A stretch of DNA of 23,583 bases from a virus, in IMG/VR virus record IMGVR_UViG_3300037502_000704, positions 1-23,583 of that record. One strand, given 5' to 3'. The notes below the pieces were generated by a model. That model was not told where the DNA came from. It saw only the letters and a program-made list of their open reading frames with translations, and ran no database searches. Below, in pieces: positions 7,412 through 13,554 of this stretch. A program made the translations under genes and the position numbers. Within the stretch, counting starts at the first letter, position 1. Each line of letters begins with the position of its first letter.

Positions 7412-8320
7412 ATGGCTATTACACGTTCCCAACTCCTCAAAGAACTGGAACCAGGCCTTAATGCCTTGTTCGGTCTTGAGTATGACCGCTACGACAACGA
7501 ACACGCTGAGATCTTCGATACGGAGAGCTCGGACCGTGCGTTCGAAGAAGAAGTCATGCTCTCAGGCTTTGGTCAGGCTCCGGTCAAGGGTGAAGGCGCT
7601 GCCGTCTCCTACGACTCAGCTGGCGAAGCTTGGACAGCCCGCTACACCCATGAGACGATTGCTCTTGCTTTCGCCATCACGGAAGAAGCTGTCGAAGACA
7701 ACCTCTACGACCGTCTCTCGGCTCGTTACACCCGCGCTCTTGCTCGCTCAATGGCGAACACGAAGCAGGTGAAGGCTGCTGCGATCCTCAACAATGCCTT
7801 CAACTCGTCCTACAAGGGCGGTGACGGCGTTGAGCTCTGCGGCACCCACGCGACTGTAGGCGGCGGCAACGTCGTTAACGAACCCGCCACCCCAGCGGAC
7901 TTGAACGAAACATCGCTTGAGCAAGCGCTCATCGACATTTCGGCTTTCGTTGACGAGCGCGGTCTGAAGATTGCCCTCCGCGGCATGAAGCTGATCGTTC
8001 CCCCTGCGCTCCAGTTCACCGCGGAGCGTATCCTCGTGTCTGATCTCCGCGTTGGCACAGCCGACAACGACATCAACGCGATGAAGAACATGGGCATGCT
8101 GCCGCAAGGCTACGTGGTCAACCACTTCCTGACCGACCCGGACGCTTGGTTCATCAAGACCGACGCCCCGAACGGCTTGAAGCACTTCGTCCGTTCGCCG
8201 ATCAAGACGGCAATGGAAGGCGACTTCGAAACGGGTAACGTGCGCTACAAGGCGCGTGAGCGTTACTCCTTCGGCTGGTCGGATTTCCGTTCCATCTACG
8301 GCTCGGAAGGCGCTGCCTAA
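7412..8320 (+). CDS. Major capsid protein (HK97 fold, Mu gpT-like)
   Basis: A 302-residue protein, the usual size for a major head subunit. It resembles the gpT-like branch of HK97-fold capsid proteins: an N-terminal helical arm (MAITRSQLLKELEPGLNALF), a central ITEEAVEDNLYDRLSARYTR helix, a PPALQFTAERIL segment, DPDAWFIKTD and a C-terminal YKARERYSFGWSDFRSIYG strand. A GGAG lies 9-12 bases upstream of the ATG. A strong terminator follows 16 bases after the stop, so this is the last gene of the head-assembly block. The GroES-like protein upstream is probably dedicated to folding this subunit. Confidence 0.87.
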   Translation: MAITRSQLLKELEPGLNALFGLEYDRYDNEHAEIFDTESSDRAFEEEVMLSGFGQAPVKGEGAAVSYDSAGEAWTARYTHETIALAFAITEEAVEDNLYDRLSARYTRALARSMANTKQVKAAAILNNAFNSSYKGGDGVELCGTHATVGGGNVVNEPATPADLNETSLEQALIDISAFVDERGLKIALRGMKLIVPPALQFTAERILVSDLRVGTADNDINAMKNMGMLPQGYVVNHFLTDPDAWFIKTDAPNGLKHFVRSPIKTAMEGDFETGNVRYKARERYSFGWSDFRSIYGSEGAA

Positions 8321-8336
8321 TCCGAATGGAATACGG

Positions 8337-8364
8337 GGGCCCGCTTCGGCGGGCCCTTTCTTTT
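8337..8364 (+). terminator. Intrinsic terminator after the major capsid gene
   Basis: A perfect 8-bp stem (GGGCCCGC at 8337-8344 pairing with GCGGGCCC at 8349-8356) is closed by a TTCG tetraloop and followed by TTTCTTTT. This is a textbook Rho-independent terminator. It is the only strong one I see in the window. Confidence 0.93.
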
Positions 8365-8473
8365 GCTTGCTAGATATGGCAATGTCTTTCTAGTTCCGGG
8401 TTACCCGGCCCTGTAGACCGTCCCGGCGGACGCTGCACAGACTACTGGGCCACATCGTGCAGGAGTTTAGCCC
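8365..8473 (+). promoter_or_regulatory. Non-coding leader with successive inverted repeats
   Basis: This is the longest gene-free stretch in the window. After the terminator come four short inverted repeats: CTAGA/TCTAG (8370-8374 with 8389-8393), CCGGG-TTA-CCCGG (8396-8408), CGTCC-CGGC-GGACG (8419-8432) and CTGCAC/GTGCAG (8433-8438 with 8457-8462). The last overlaps the AGGAG ribosome binding site (8461-8465) of the next gene. Genes downstream of the terminator need read-through or a promoter here, but I cannot point to a convincing -35/-10 pair. Repeats this short can occur by chance. Confidence 0.45.
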
Positions 8474-8878
8474 ATGGCTAGAACAACTTTCTCGGGTCCA
8501 GTTAAGTCGGACAACGGCTTTGAGGGCAATATCACTGGCAACATCACAGGCAATGTGACCGGTAACATCACGTTCCCCGTGGCCACGGTTGCTGCTGCCG
8601 GTTCCGCCCAAGGCGATGCCGCTGCGATTACCGCTGGTTTCACTTACGTCACAGGCGCCGACGATGCCAAGGGCGTTCGCCTCCCGGCCGCTGCGGCGGG
8701 TACGGTTGTGATCATCAAGGTAGGCCCCGGCGCCGATCTAAAAGTTTATCCGGCCTCTGGCGATAAGATCAACGATGGTTCGGCCAACGCCGCGATCACC
8801 GTTGTCGATGACGTGTGCTTCATGATCATCGCCAAAGACGCCACGGATTGGTACACGCTGCCGCTCCTGCCGTCGTAA
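8474..8878 (+). CDS. Virion surface protein with GNIT repeats, probable head fibre or decoration protein
   Basis: A 134-residue protein. Residues 1-17 are a short conserved start (MARTTFSGPVKSDNGF), followed by four tandem tetrapeptides G-N-(I/V)-T at residues 18-33. The rest is an Ala/Gly-rich beta-type domain ending in a hydrophobic DWYTLPLLPS. Repeats of this kind occur in trimeric phage head fibres and decoration proteins, where a fibrous N-terminal part carries an exposed domain. AGGAG at 8461-8465 precedes the ATG. It is the first gene after the capsid terminator, which fits high-copy surface proteins made as a separate unit. The family name is inference. Confidence 0.65.
   Translation: MARTTFSGPVKSDNGFEGNITGNITGNVTGNITFPVATVAAAGSAQGDAAAITAGFTYVTGADDAKGVRLPAAAAGTVVIIKVGPGADLKVYPASGDKINDGSANAAITVVDDVCFMIIAKDATDWYTLPLLPS
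8525..8572 (+). repeat. Four tandem 12-bp repeats encoding G-N-(I/V)-T
   Basis: Four in-frame units (GGC-AAT/AAC-ATC/GTG-ACN) encode residues 18-33 of the probable head-fibre protein. The third-position differences between units suggest the repeat is old or selected at protein level. Confidence 0.9.
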
Positions 8879-8879
8879 T

Positions 8880-8898
8880 CCTCCGTTAAAACAGGAGG
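8880..8898 (+). promoter_or_regulatory. Hairpin covering the ribosome binding site of the next gene
   Basis: CCTCC (8880-8884) can pair perfectly with GGAGG (8894-8898), the core of the AGGAGG ribosome binding site six bases before the ATG at 8905. The hairpin begins one base after the stop codon of the upstream gene, so a terminating ribosome would melt it. This layout could couple translation of the two genes. Whether it forms in vivo is unknown. Confidence 0.5.
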
Positions 8899-8904
8899 CC
8901 AAAG

Positions 8905-9306
8905 ATGGCTGACGCAGTAACAACCCAAAAACTGGTGGACAGCGCTCAACGCGCTGTCTTCAAGTTCACAAATATATCTGACGGCACCGGCGAAGCCGCT
9001 GTCGTTAAGATTGACGTGTCCGCTCTTGCACCCTTTCAAGGCGAGCCCTGCACTGGCGTGTCGATCCAAAAGCTCGACGTGGTCACGGTAGGCATGGGCC
9101 TTGATATGTTGTGGGATGCCACGACGGACGCGCTTGCCTTGTCGTTCGGCTCTGACGATTTCGTCACGTTGGATTTCTCCCGCTTCGGTGGGATTACCAA
9201 CAATGCCGGCGCGGGCAAAACAGGGGACCTTGTCTTCACGACCGTGGGCGCCGCAAGCGGTGACCGCTACACGGTGGTGATCGAAGTCCTCAAATCCTAC
9301 GGGTGA
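8905..9306 (+). CDS. Small virion structural protein, unknown role
   Basis: A 133-residue protein with a strong ribosome binding site (AGGAGG at 8893-8898). It is compact, beta-rich by composition and without signal peptide or membrane segment. Features include AVFKFTNISDGTGEAAVVKID, GLDMLWDATTDALALSF and a YTVVIEVLKSYG end. Proteins of this type are found with head-fibre and structural genes in aquatic phages. A minor virion component is likely from position and composition, but the exact location in the particle is unknown. The next gene starts 6 bases after the stop. Confidence 0.65.
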   Translation: MADAVTTQKLVDSAQRAVFKFTNISDGTGEAAVVKIDVSALAPFQGEPCTGVSIQKLDVVTVGMGLDMLWDATTDALALSFGSDDFVTLDFSRFGGITNNAGAGKTGDLVFTTVGAASGDRYTVVIEVLKSYG

Positions 9307-9312
9307 TGAGCA

Positions 9313-10101
9313 ATGGCCGCGCCTTCCTCTGTAACTAAGACCGGCCGAAATGAACCGTGGGAGCTACAGGTCTCCCGCGGTCAAATCTCTTGGCACAAGC
9401 CTCTTTTTAAATACGGGGCTAACCCGGATATTAACGGATCCTTAGAAACGATCTGGTCGCAGGGCGGGATTTATGCCTACCCTGCAGCGGCCTCTGTTAT
9501 GAAAGTCTCCAGTTCTTCCACCGACGATGCTTCGTCTGGGACAGGCGCTCGAACCGTAGCTATCTACGGGCTGGATGCCAACTACAACGAAATTGATGAA
9601 ATTGTTTCCCTTGACGGGCAGACTCAAGTCAACACCGTGAAATCGTACCTCCGAGTCTTCCGGGCATTTGTTGTTACTGCCGGAAGCGGTGGGACTGCGG
9701 CGGGCACAATTTACATCGGAACGGGTACGGCCACCTTAGGGGTTCCGGCGACTACCTACGCCGCTATTCCACTAGGTGACAATCAAACCATGATGGCCAT
9801 GTGGACCGTTCCAGCTGGCTACACAGCCTATATGCTCGGTGGGAAGTTTTCCGCCAGTTCTAACAACGACACACATACGGCGCTGGGAAAGTTTTTGTTC
9901 CGCCCTTATGGCGGCGTGTTCAGGAATGCCGCGGACGTCACCCTGAATAACGGCTTCGCTAATTTTAACTTCATTCTTCCCTTGGCGATTCCTGAAAAAT
10001 CGGACATTGAGACGCGGGCTATTGCTTTAAGCGGAAGCAATTTCTACGTCACCGCCTCTTTTGAAGTTCTATACATCAAGAACGATGCGAGTACGCCCTG
10101 A
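9313..10101 (+). CDS. Virion structural protein (conserved in aquatic phages)
   Basis: A 262-residue protein. It has EPWELQVSRGQISWHKPLFKYG near the start, then a long Ser/Thr/Gly-rich beta-type region with a TAAGTIYIGTGTATL turn-rich part and a C-terminal SFEVLYIKNDASTP. I recognise this as a widespread structural protein of marine and freshwater phages, without an assigned location in the virion. There is no enzymatic motif. Its ribosome binding site is weak (GGGTGA). The stop overlaps the next ATG by one base (TGATG), so it is coupled to the basic-protein cluster that follows. Confidence 0.7.
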   Translation: MAAPSSVTKTGRNEPWELQVSRGQISWHKPLFKYGANPDINGSLETIWSQGGIYAYPAAASVMKVSSSSTDDASSGTGARTVAIYGLDANYNEIDEIVSLDGQTQVNTVKSYLRVFRAFVVTAGSGGTAAGTIYIGTGTATLGVPATTYAAIPLGDNQTMMAMWTVPAGYTAYMLGGKFSASSNNDTHTALGKFLFRPYGGVFRNAADVTLNNGFANFNFILPLAIPEKSDIETRAIALSGSNFYVTASFEVLYIKNDASTP

Positions 10102-10436
10102 TGGCCAAAGCTTCTGACGTCAAGCGCACAGGCAAAGGGATCACCTACCGGGGTGTGACCTACGCCGGCTTTAACAAGCCGCGAGCCAGCACGAACCCGA
10201 AAAAGAAAAAGATGGTCCTTGCTAAGAAGGGCGACGAGGTGAAGGTCATTCACTTCGGCGATGCCAGCATGGGCCATAACTATTCTGCGGAAGCGCGTAA
10301 GAATTATCTTGCTCGCAGCGCAGGTATCAAAGGCAAGGATGATAAGTTCTCTGCTAATTACTGGGCCCGGAAAGTCCTTTGGGCTGGACCGGGTGGTTCT
10401 AAGAAGGCCCCTCCTGGCGGGAGCAGATTCAAATGA
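10101..10436 (+). CDS. Small basic conserved phage protein with HFGD motif
   Basis: A 111-residue, lysine-rich protein. It has a KKKKM cluster near residues 34-38, the motif VKVIHFGDASMGHNYSAEAR and the C-terminal part FSANYWARKVLWAGPGG. A related pattern (an R/HFGD core, then a basic Arg/Lys helix, then a K-x-YW segment) recurs in proteins of phages and some large eukaryotic viruses with no known function. The high positive charge suggests nucleic-acid or polyanion binding. It opens the run of small basic genes up to 12564. Both ends overlap neighbouring genes by 1-4 bases. Confidence 0.7.
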   Translation: MAKASDVKRTGKGITYRGVTYAGFNKPRASTNPKKKKMVLAKKGDEVKVIHFGDASMGHNYSAEARKNYLARSAGIKGKDDKFSANYWARKVLWAGPGGSKKAPPGGSRFK

Positions 10437-10675
10437 GTGCAAGCTTCGAATTTCTTTGGAACGCAATCCTTACACTCGTTGTCGCTCCAGCGGCATGGTT
10501 CCTGTTGCATTTGAACGGGAAGCAGGAGAAGCTTACGACCGGTCTGTCGGACACCCGTGAAGAGATGGCCAAGACCTACGTCACGAAGACAGATCTTCAT
10601 AACGACCTCAATCGGATCATGCAGCGTTTTGACCGGTTAGAAGAAAAGATTGATCGCATTACAGGAGCCCGGTGA
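10433..10675 (+). CDS. Small membrane protein with coiled coil, holin-like
   Basis: An 80-residue protein with one membrane segment (about residues 7-25, FLWNAILTLVVAPAAWFLL) followed by a charged helix ending in DLNRIMQRFDRLEEKIDRI, a likely coiled coil. A single transmembrane helix plus a cytoplasmic or periplasmic coil resembles XhlA-type or class III holin-like proteins that work with endolysins. It is about 6 kb from the endolysin, so a holin role is not certain. A second spanin-like or a virion membrane protein are alternatives. The ATG overlaps the previous stop (ATGA). Confidence 0.6.
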   Translation: MSASFEFLWNAILTLVVAPAAWFLLHLNGKQEKLTTGLSDTREEMAKTYVTKTDLHNDLNRIMQRFDRLEEKIDRITGAR

Positions 10676-11013
10676 TGAAGAAGATTGGTATGAAGCGTCG
10701 CATCGGCCGCGCTCCTAGCGCCAAGAGCATGATGCCCAGCGCGATGAAAATGGAAGCGCCCCGCAAGATGCTTGCGGAAGGCATGAAGTCTCCGAAGATC
10801 GAAGGTCCGATGGCCCCGGCCATTCCGGGCTTTAAGAAGGGCGGCAAGGTTAAGAAGTCCGATATCGTTGGCGCGGGTAAAACCCCAGCTGCCGCTCGTT
10901 CGGATTACGAAAAGAAGATGAAGAAGGCTGGCATGAAGCCTCTTCCTCCTGCCAAGAAGCCAAAGATGGGCCTCGGCATCATGATCATTCTTGGTAAGAA
11001 GAAAGGTAAATAA
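10675..11013 (+). CDS. Small Lys/Met-rich basic protein with GGKV element
   Basis: A 112-residue protein, extremely rich in Lys, Met, Ala and Pro, and so strongly basic and probably disordered. It contains FKKGGKVKKSD (DNA 10840-10851 encodes G-G-K-V), a variant of the element repeated in neighbouring genes. The C-terminus is GLGIMIILGKKKGK. I chose the ATG at 10675 (one-base overlap with the previous stop, ACAGGAG at 10661-10667) over the GTG three bases upstream. No family is recognised. Nucleic-acid binding is only an inference from charge. Confidence 0.7.
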   Translation: MKKIGMKRRIGRAPSAKSMMPSAMKMEAPRKMLAEGMKSPKIEGPMAPAIPGFKKGGKVKKSDIVGAGKTPAAARSDYEKKMKKAGMKPLPPAKKPKMGLGIMIILGKKKGK

Positions 11014-11014
11014 G

Positions 11015-11320
11015 ATGCCCGGTAAGATGAAGCCCAGCCAAAAGTTTTCGATTGTCCCCGAGGGAATGACCGAGCGCTTTCGTGAAATGCGCCGTGGCGA
11101 GGATGCCCCCAAGATGGCCCCCTCTGCTCCGCAGGGCGGTCCCAGCATGTCTGATCGTGATGTACTCAAGCGTATGATTGAGGACGAGAAGATGGACATG
11201 ATGGAAGACCGCGAGGAATACGCCAAGGGCGGCATGGTCCGCAAGAAGTCTTCTGGTCGTGGTATGATTAAAGTACGCGGTTACGGCAAGGCCCGCTCAA
11301 AGCCCTGCAAGATCTGCTGA
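11015..11320 (+). CDS. Small basic protein with GGMV element and RGYGKA tail
   Basis: A 101-residue protein starting at the ATG one base after the previous stop. AAAGG (11002-11006) is the ribosome binding site, and an in-frame start at 10991 lies inside the upstream gene. The middle is a charged helix (DVLKRMIEDEKMDMMEDREE), then YAKGGMVRKK, and finally a basic tail VRGYGKARSKPCKIC with two Cys residues in the last five. Both the GGMV element and a Gly-x-Gly-Lys-Ala tail occur again in the gene ending at 12564. Function unknown. Confidence 0.7.
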   Translation: MPGKMKPSQKFSIVPEGMTERFREMRRGEDAPKMAPSAPQGGPSMSDRDVLKRMIEDEKMDMMEDREEYAKGGMVRKKSSGRGMIKVRGYGKARSKPCKIC

Positions 11321-11332
11321 TAGGAGGCAGTT

Positions 11333-11665
11333 ATGGCTGGTTGTGGTTCAAAGAAAATGGCTAAAGGCGGCATGGTCTCTCCGCGTAAGGCGATGGCCAT
11401 GGGCAAGAAGCCGCAGAAGTTTGCGGCGGGCGGCATGGTTGCTGGCAAGCGCGTAGTAAACCCTGTAAAAATGCCTCGTGGCGCGGGCCCCAATGATAAT
11501 CCCAACCTCGGCTCGATGGGCCCCCGTGGCGCTGCCGCAGGCACCGTTCAAGCGGCCCCAATGGTCCGTCCAGGCACCCGCCCCATGGGCGCTGCCCCGG
11601 CAATCTCTGGCCCGAAGCGCCCCGGCTTTAAAAAGGGCGGCATGGTCAAGAAGGGCAAGAAGTGA
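11333..11665 (+). CDS. Small basic protein with three GGMV elements
   Basis: A 110-residue protein preceded by a perfect AGGAGG (11322-11327). It carries three copies of the element: MAKGGMVSPRK near the start, FAAGGMVAGK near residue 35 and FKKGGMVKKGKK at the very C-terminus. The stretches between are Pro/Gly/Ala-rich and probably disordered. It has no predicted membrane segment or enzyme motif. The stop overlaps the GTG of the next gene by four bases. The repeated element makes it the best single gene for testing what the motif does. Confidence 0.7.
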   Translation: MAGCGSKKMAKGGMVSPRKAMAMGKKPQKFAAGGMVAGKRVVNPVKMPRGAGPNDNPNLGSMGPRGAAAGTVQAAPMVRPGTRPMGAAPAISGPKRPGFKKGGMVKKGKK

Positions 11666-11856
11666 AAAAGCCCTCCAGGCCTAAGAGCAAGGTGAACGCT
11701 GCCGGAAACTATACAAAGCCCGGCATGCGCAAATCCCTGTTCGAAAAGATCAAAGCCTCCAATGTGCAAGGCACCGCGGCGGGGCAGTGGTCGGCTAGGA
11801 AAGCGCAGCTCTTGGCCAAGCAGTACAAGGCCAAGGGCGGAGGATATAAGGACTGA
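11662..11856 (+). CDS. Small basic conserved phage protein (AGNYTKPGMRK family)
   Basis: A 64-residue basic protein starting with GTG in a GTGA overlap. It has KVNAAGNYTKPGMRKSLFEKI and GQWSARKAQLLAKQYKAKGGGY, two well-conserved blocks that I recognise from many aquatic phage proteins, sometimes as a domain of larger proteins. The function is not established. Conserved Trp, Ser and Arg residues with many lysines suggest a small folded nucleic-acid-binding helix pair, which is inference. The stop overlaps the next ATG by one base. Confidence 0.7.
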   Translation: MKKPSRPKSKVNAAGNYTKPGMRKSLFEKIKASNVQGTAAGQWSARKAQLLAKQYKAKGGGYKD

Positions 11857-12101
11857 TGAAAAAGCCTCAGAAGTCCCTCAAAGCTTGGTCAGCGCAGAAG
11901 TGGCGGACAAAATCCGGCAAACCTTCTAGCCTGACCGGCGAGAGGTATCTTCCGGAAGCCGCTATTAAGTCCTTATCTTCGCAGGAGTATGCGGCCACAA
12001 CCAAGGCCAAGCGCGAAGGCAAGGCTTCTGGTAAACAGTTTGTGAAGCAGCCAAAGGCCGTCGCCGCGAAGGTGCGTCCTTTTCGCAAAAAAGGTCTTTG
12101 A
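11856..12101 (+). CDS. Small basic conserved protein (KW-x-T-SGKPS...RYLP family)
   Basis: An 81-residue basic protein. It has LKAWSAQKWRTKSGKPSS, TGERYLPEAAIKSLSSQEY and a Lys/Arg-rich C-terminal half (TTKAKREGKASGKQF). I recognise the pattern W..QKWRT.SG..S...GERYLP as a small family found in phages and some bacteria, with unknown function. GGCGGAGG (about 15-22 bases upstream of the start) is rather distant for a ribosome binding site, so coupling through the one-base overlap is more likely to drive translation. Confidence 0.7.
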   Translation: MKKPQKSLKAWSAQKWRTKSGKPSSLTGERYLPEAAIKSLSSQEYAATTKAKREGKASGKQFVKQPKAVAAKVRPFRKKGL

Positions 12102-12102
12102 T

Positions 12103-12564
12103 ATGGCCAAGATGACGAAAGCGCAGAAGAAAATCGGTAAGGTCATGCGGGAGTATAAAGAGGGTTCTCTCCACTCCGGCAAGAAGGGTCCTGTCGTGAA
12201 GTCGCGGAAGCAGGCGATTGCCATTGCGCTTTCGGAAGCTGGCAAGGCTCGTCCTCGTAAATATGCTGACGGTGGCATGGTCGATGTTGCGGCTCCCCCT
12301 GTCGGCATGACAAGCCTGTCCGGTCAGCCGCAAGCTCCGCAGGTCGGTCCTTACATGCAGCCCTCCGATTACGGTGTTCAGCAGGCTCCGATGCAGGCGC
12401 CCATGCAGCAACCTTCGCAGGTTCTCACCACCCGTAACCGCACCACGGGTTCAATCGGCACAGTTGGTGGTCCTGTTCAGACCTTTGCCAAAGGCGGCAT
12501 GGTCAAAAAACCGCGTGGTTGTGGTAAGGCTATCAAGGGCCTTACTAAAGGACGGATGTACTGA
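12103..12564 (+). CDS. DUF6496-like basic protein fused to a GGMV / RGCGKA tail
   Basis: A 153-residue protein. Residues 1-48 match what I know as the DUF6496-type domain: TKAQKKIGKVMREYKEGSLH, SGKKGPVVKSRKQAIAIALSEAGKA. This small basic domain is found in phages and bacteria, with no proven function. Two copies of the GGMV element follow (KYADGGMVDVA and FAKGGMVKKPR), separated by a Gln/Pro-rich linker. The end, PRGCGKAIKGLTKGRMY, is a basic tail similar to that of the gene ending at 11320. The stop overlaps the next ATG. The element thus appears attached to a recognisable domain rather than only in disordered proteins. Confidence 0.75.
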   Translation: MAKMTKAQKKIGKVMREYKEGSLHSGKKGPVVKSRKQAIAIALSEAGKARPRKYADGGMVDVAAPPVGMTSLSGQPQAPQVGPYMQPSDYGVQQAPMQAPMQQPSQVLTTRNRTTGSIGTVGGPVQTFAKGGMVKKPRGCGKAIKGLTKGRMY

Positions 12565-13250
12565 TGACCGTTTCGGGCACGAAGACGTTTGAGCTGGACG
12601 TAGCAGAATATATCGAAGAGGCCTTCGAACGCTGCGGCATTGAGATTCGCACTGGTTACGACCAGCGCACGGCTCGTCGTAGCTTGAACCTTCTTCTTGC
12701 CGAATGGGCTAACCGCGGTCTCAATCAGTGGACGATTGAGAGGACCAGCATCGAACTGTCGGCGGGCGTCACCACGTATCCGCTCGGCACCTCGACAATC
12801 GACATTCTCTCCGCCGCGATCCGCAGCGATCAAGGCATTGGAACACAATCCCAGAGCGACCTGACTATCGACCGCATCAGCCGGGACTACTACCTCAGCA
12901 TCCCAAACAAGTTGACCCGCGCTCGTCCGGTGCAGTTTGTTGTTGAGCGGTATATCGCCCCGCAGGTGACGGTGTGGCCGGCGCCTGATCAAACCTATTA
13001 CCTGGTCATCGACAAGCTTGTCCGTCTCGATGACGCAGGCGCAGGCGTGAACACACTGCAGATTCCGTTCCGCTTCTATCCCTGCCTTGCCGCCGGGTTG
13101 GCCTACTACATCGCCATGAAGAAGGCCCCGGACCGTGTTCAGCTTCTCAAGGCTGTCTACGACGAAGAGTTTGAGCGGGCCGCACAGGAAGACCGCGACA
13201 GAGCAGCGCTTCAACTGACGCCTGTCCGGGACTTCTACCGGGTGGTGTAA
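12564..13250 (+). CDS. Head-tail adaptor protein, P22 gp4-like
   Basis: A 228-residue protein. The start is helical (ELDVAEYIEEAFERCGIEI), followed by QRTARRSLNLLLAEWANRGLNQW, a beta-rich middle (VQFVVERYIAPQVTVWPAPDQTYYLVI) and a long C-terminal helix with LLKAVYDEEFERAAQEDRDRA. This is the layout of tail accessory or adaptor proteins that bind the portal as a ring and seal the head after packaging (P22 gp4, T7 gp11 in function). AAAGGA precedes the ATG. Its place before the nozzle and tail genes supports this role. Confidence 0.7.
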   Translation: MTVSGTKTFELDVAEYIEEAFERCGIEIRTGYDQRTARRSLNLLLAEWANRGLNQWTIERTSIELSAGVTTYPLGTSTIDILSAAIRSDQGIGTQSQSDLTIDRISRDYYLSIPNKLTRARPVQFVVERYIAPQVTVWPAPDQTYYLVIDKLVRLDDAGAGVNTLQIPFRFYPCLAAGLAYYIAMKKAPDRVQLLKAVYDEEFERAAQEDRDRAALQLTPVRDFYRVV

Positions 13251-13251
13251 G

Positions 13252-13554
13252 ATGTCGCGATACGCGAGCGGCTCATACTCACAAGCTATATGCGACCGAT
13301 GCGGTATGCAGTACGACTACCACCAACTCCGCAAGGAGTGGACGGGGTTCAAGACATGCCCCGAGTGCTGGGAAGCCAAGCACCCGCAGCTTGACCCTAT
13401 TTACCCGCCAACGGAACCGCAGGCGATCTTTGAACCACGTCCTGACCGCAAAGAACCCATGGACGTTCCCGTTGGGGTTTCCATCTTCCCGCCGTTGCAA
13501 AACGACCTTATTCAAGGCATTACTCAGGTGGGTATAGTTAGGGTGACAACCTGA
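13252..13554 (+). CDS. Zinc-ribbon protein in the connector region
   Basis: A 100-residue protein. Its N-terminal half has two CxxC pairs: C14-DR-C17 and C36-PE-C39, separated by 18 residues, within ICDRCGMQYDYHQLRKEW and TCPECWEAKHPQ. This is a zinc-ribbon pattern and is strongly conserved in many aquatic phages. The C-terminal half is Pro-rich and probably extended. Its position between two adaptor-type genes suggests a virion or assembly role rather than transcription control, but DNA or protein binding cannot be excluded. The next ATG overlaps its stop by one base. Confidence 0.75.
   Translation: MSRYASGSYSQAICDRCGMQYDYHQLRKEWTGFKTCPECWEAKHPQLDPIYPPTEPQAIFEPRPDRKEPMDVPVGVSIFPPLQNDLIQGITQVGIVRVTT

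Noticed and set aside
8365-8460. Possible tRNA or tRNA-like RNA in the leader after the capsid terminator
   Set aside because: No cloverleaf with acceptor stem, T-loop GTTCRANNC pattern and CCA-side pairing could be formed.
12477-13214. Minus-strand open frame of 245 codons opposite the adaptor gene
   Set aside because: It overlaps a well-supported adaptor gene with good start and coupling, and has no recognisable motif.
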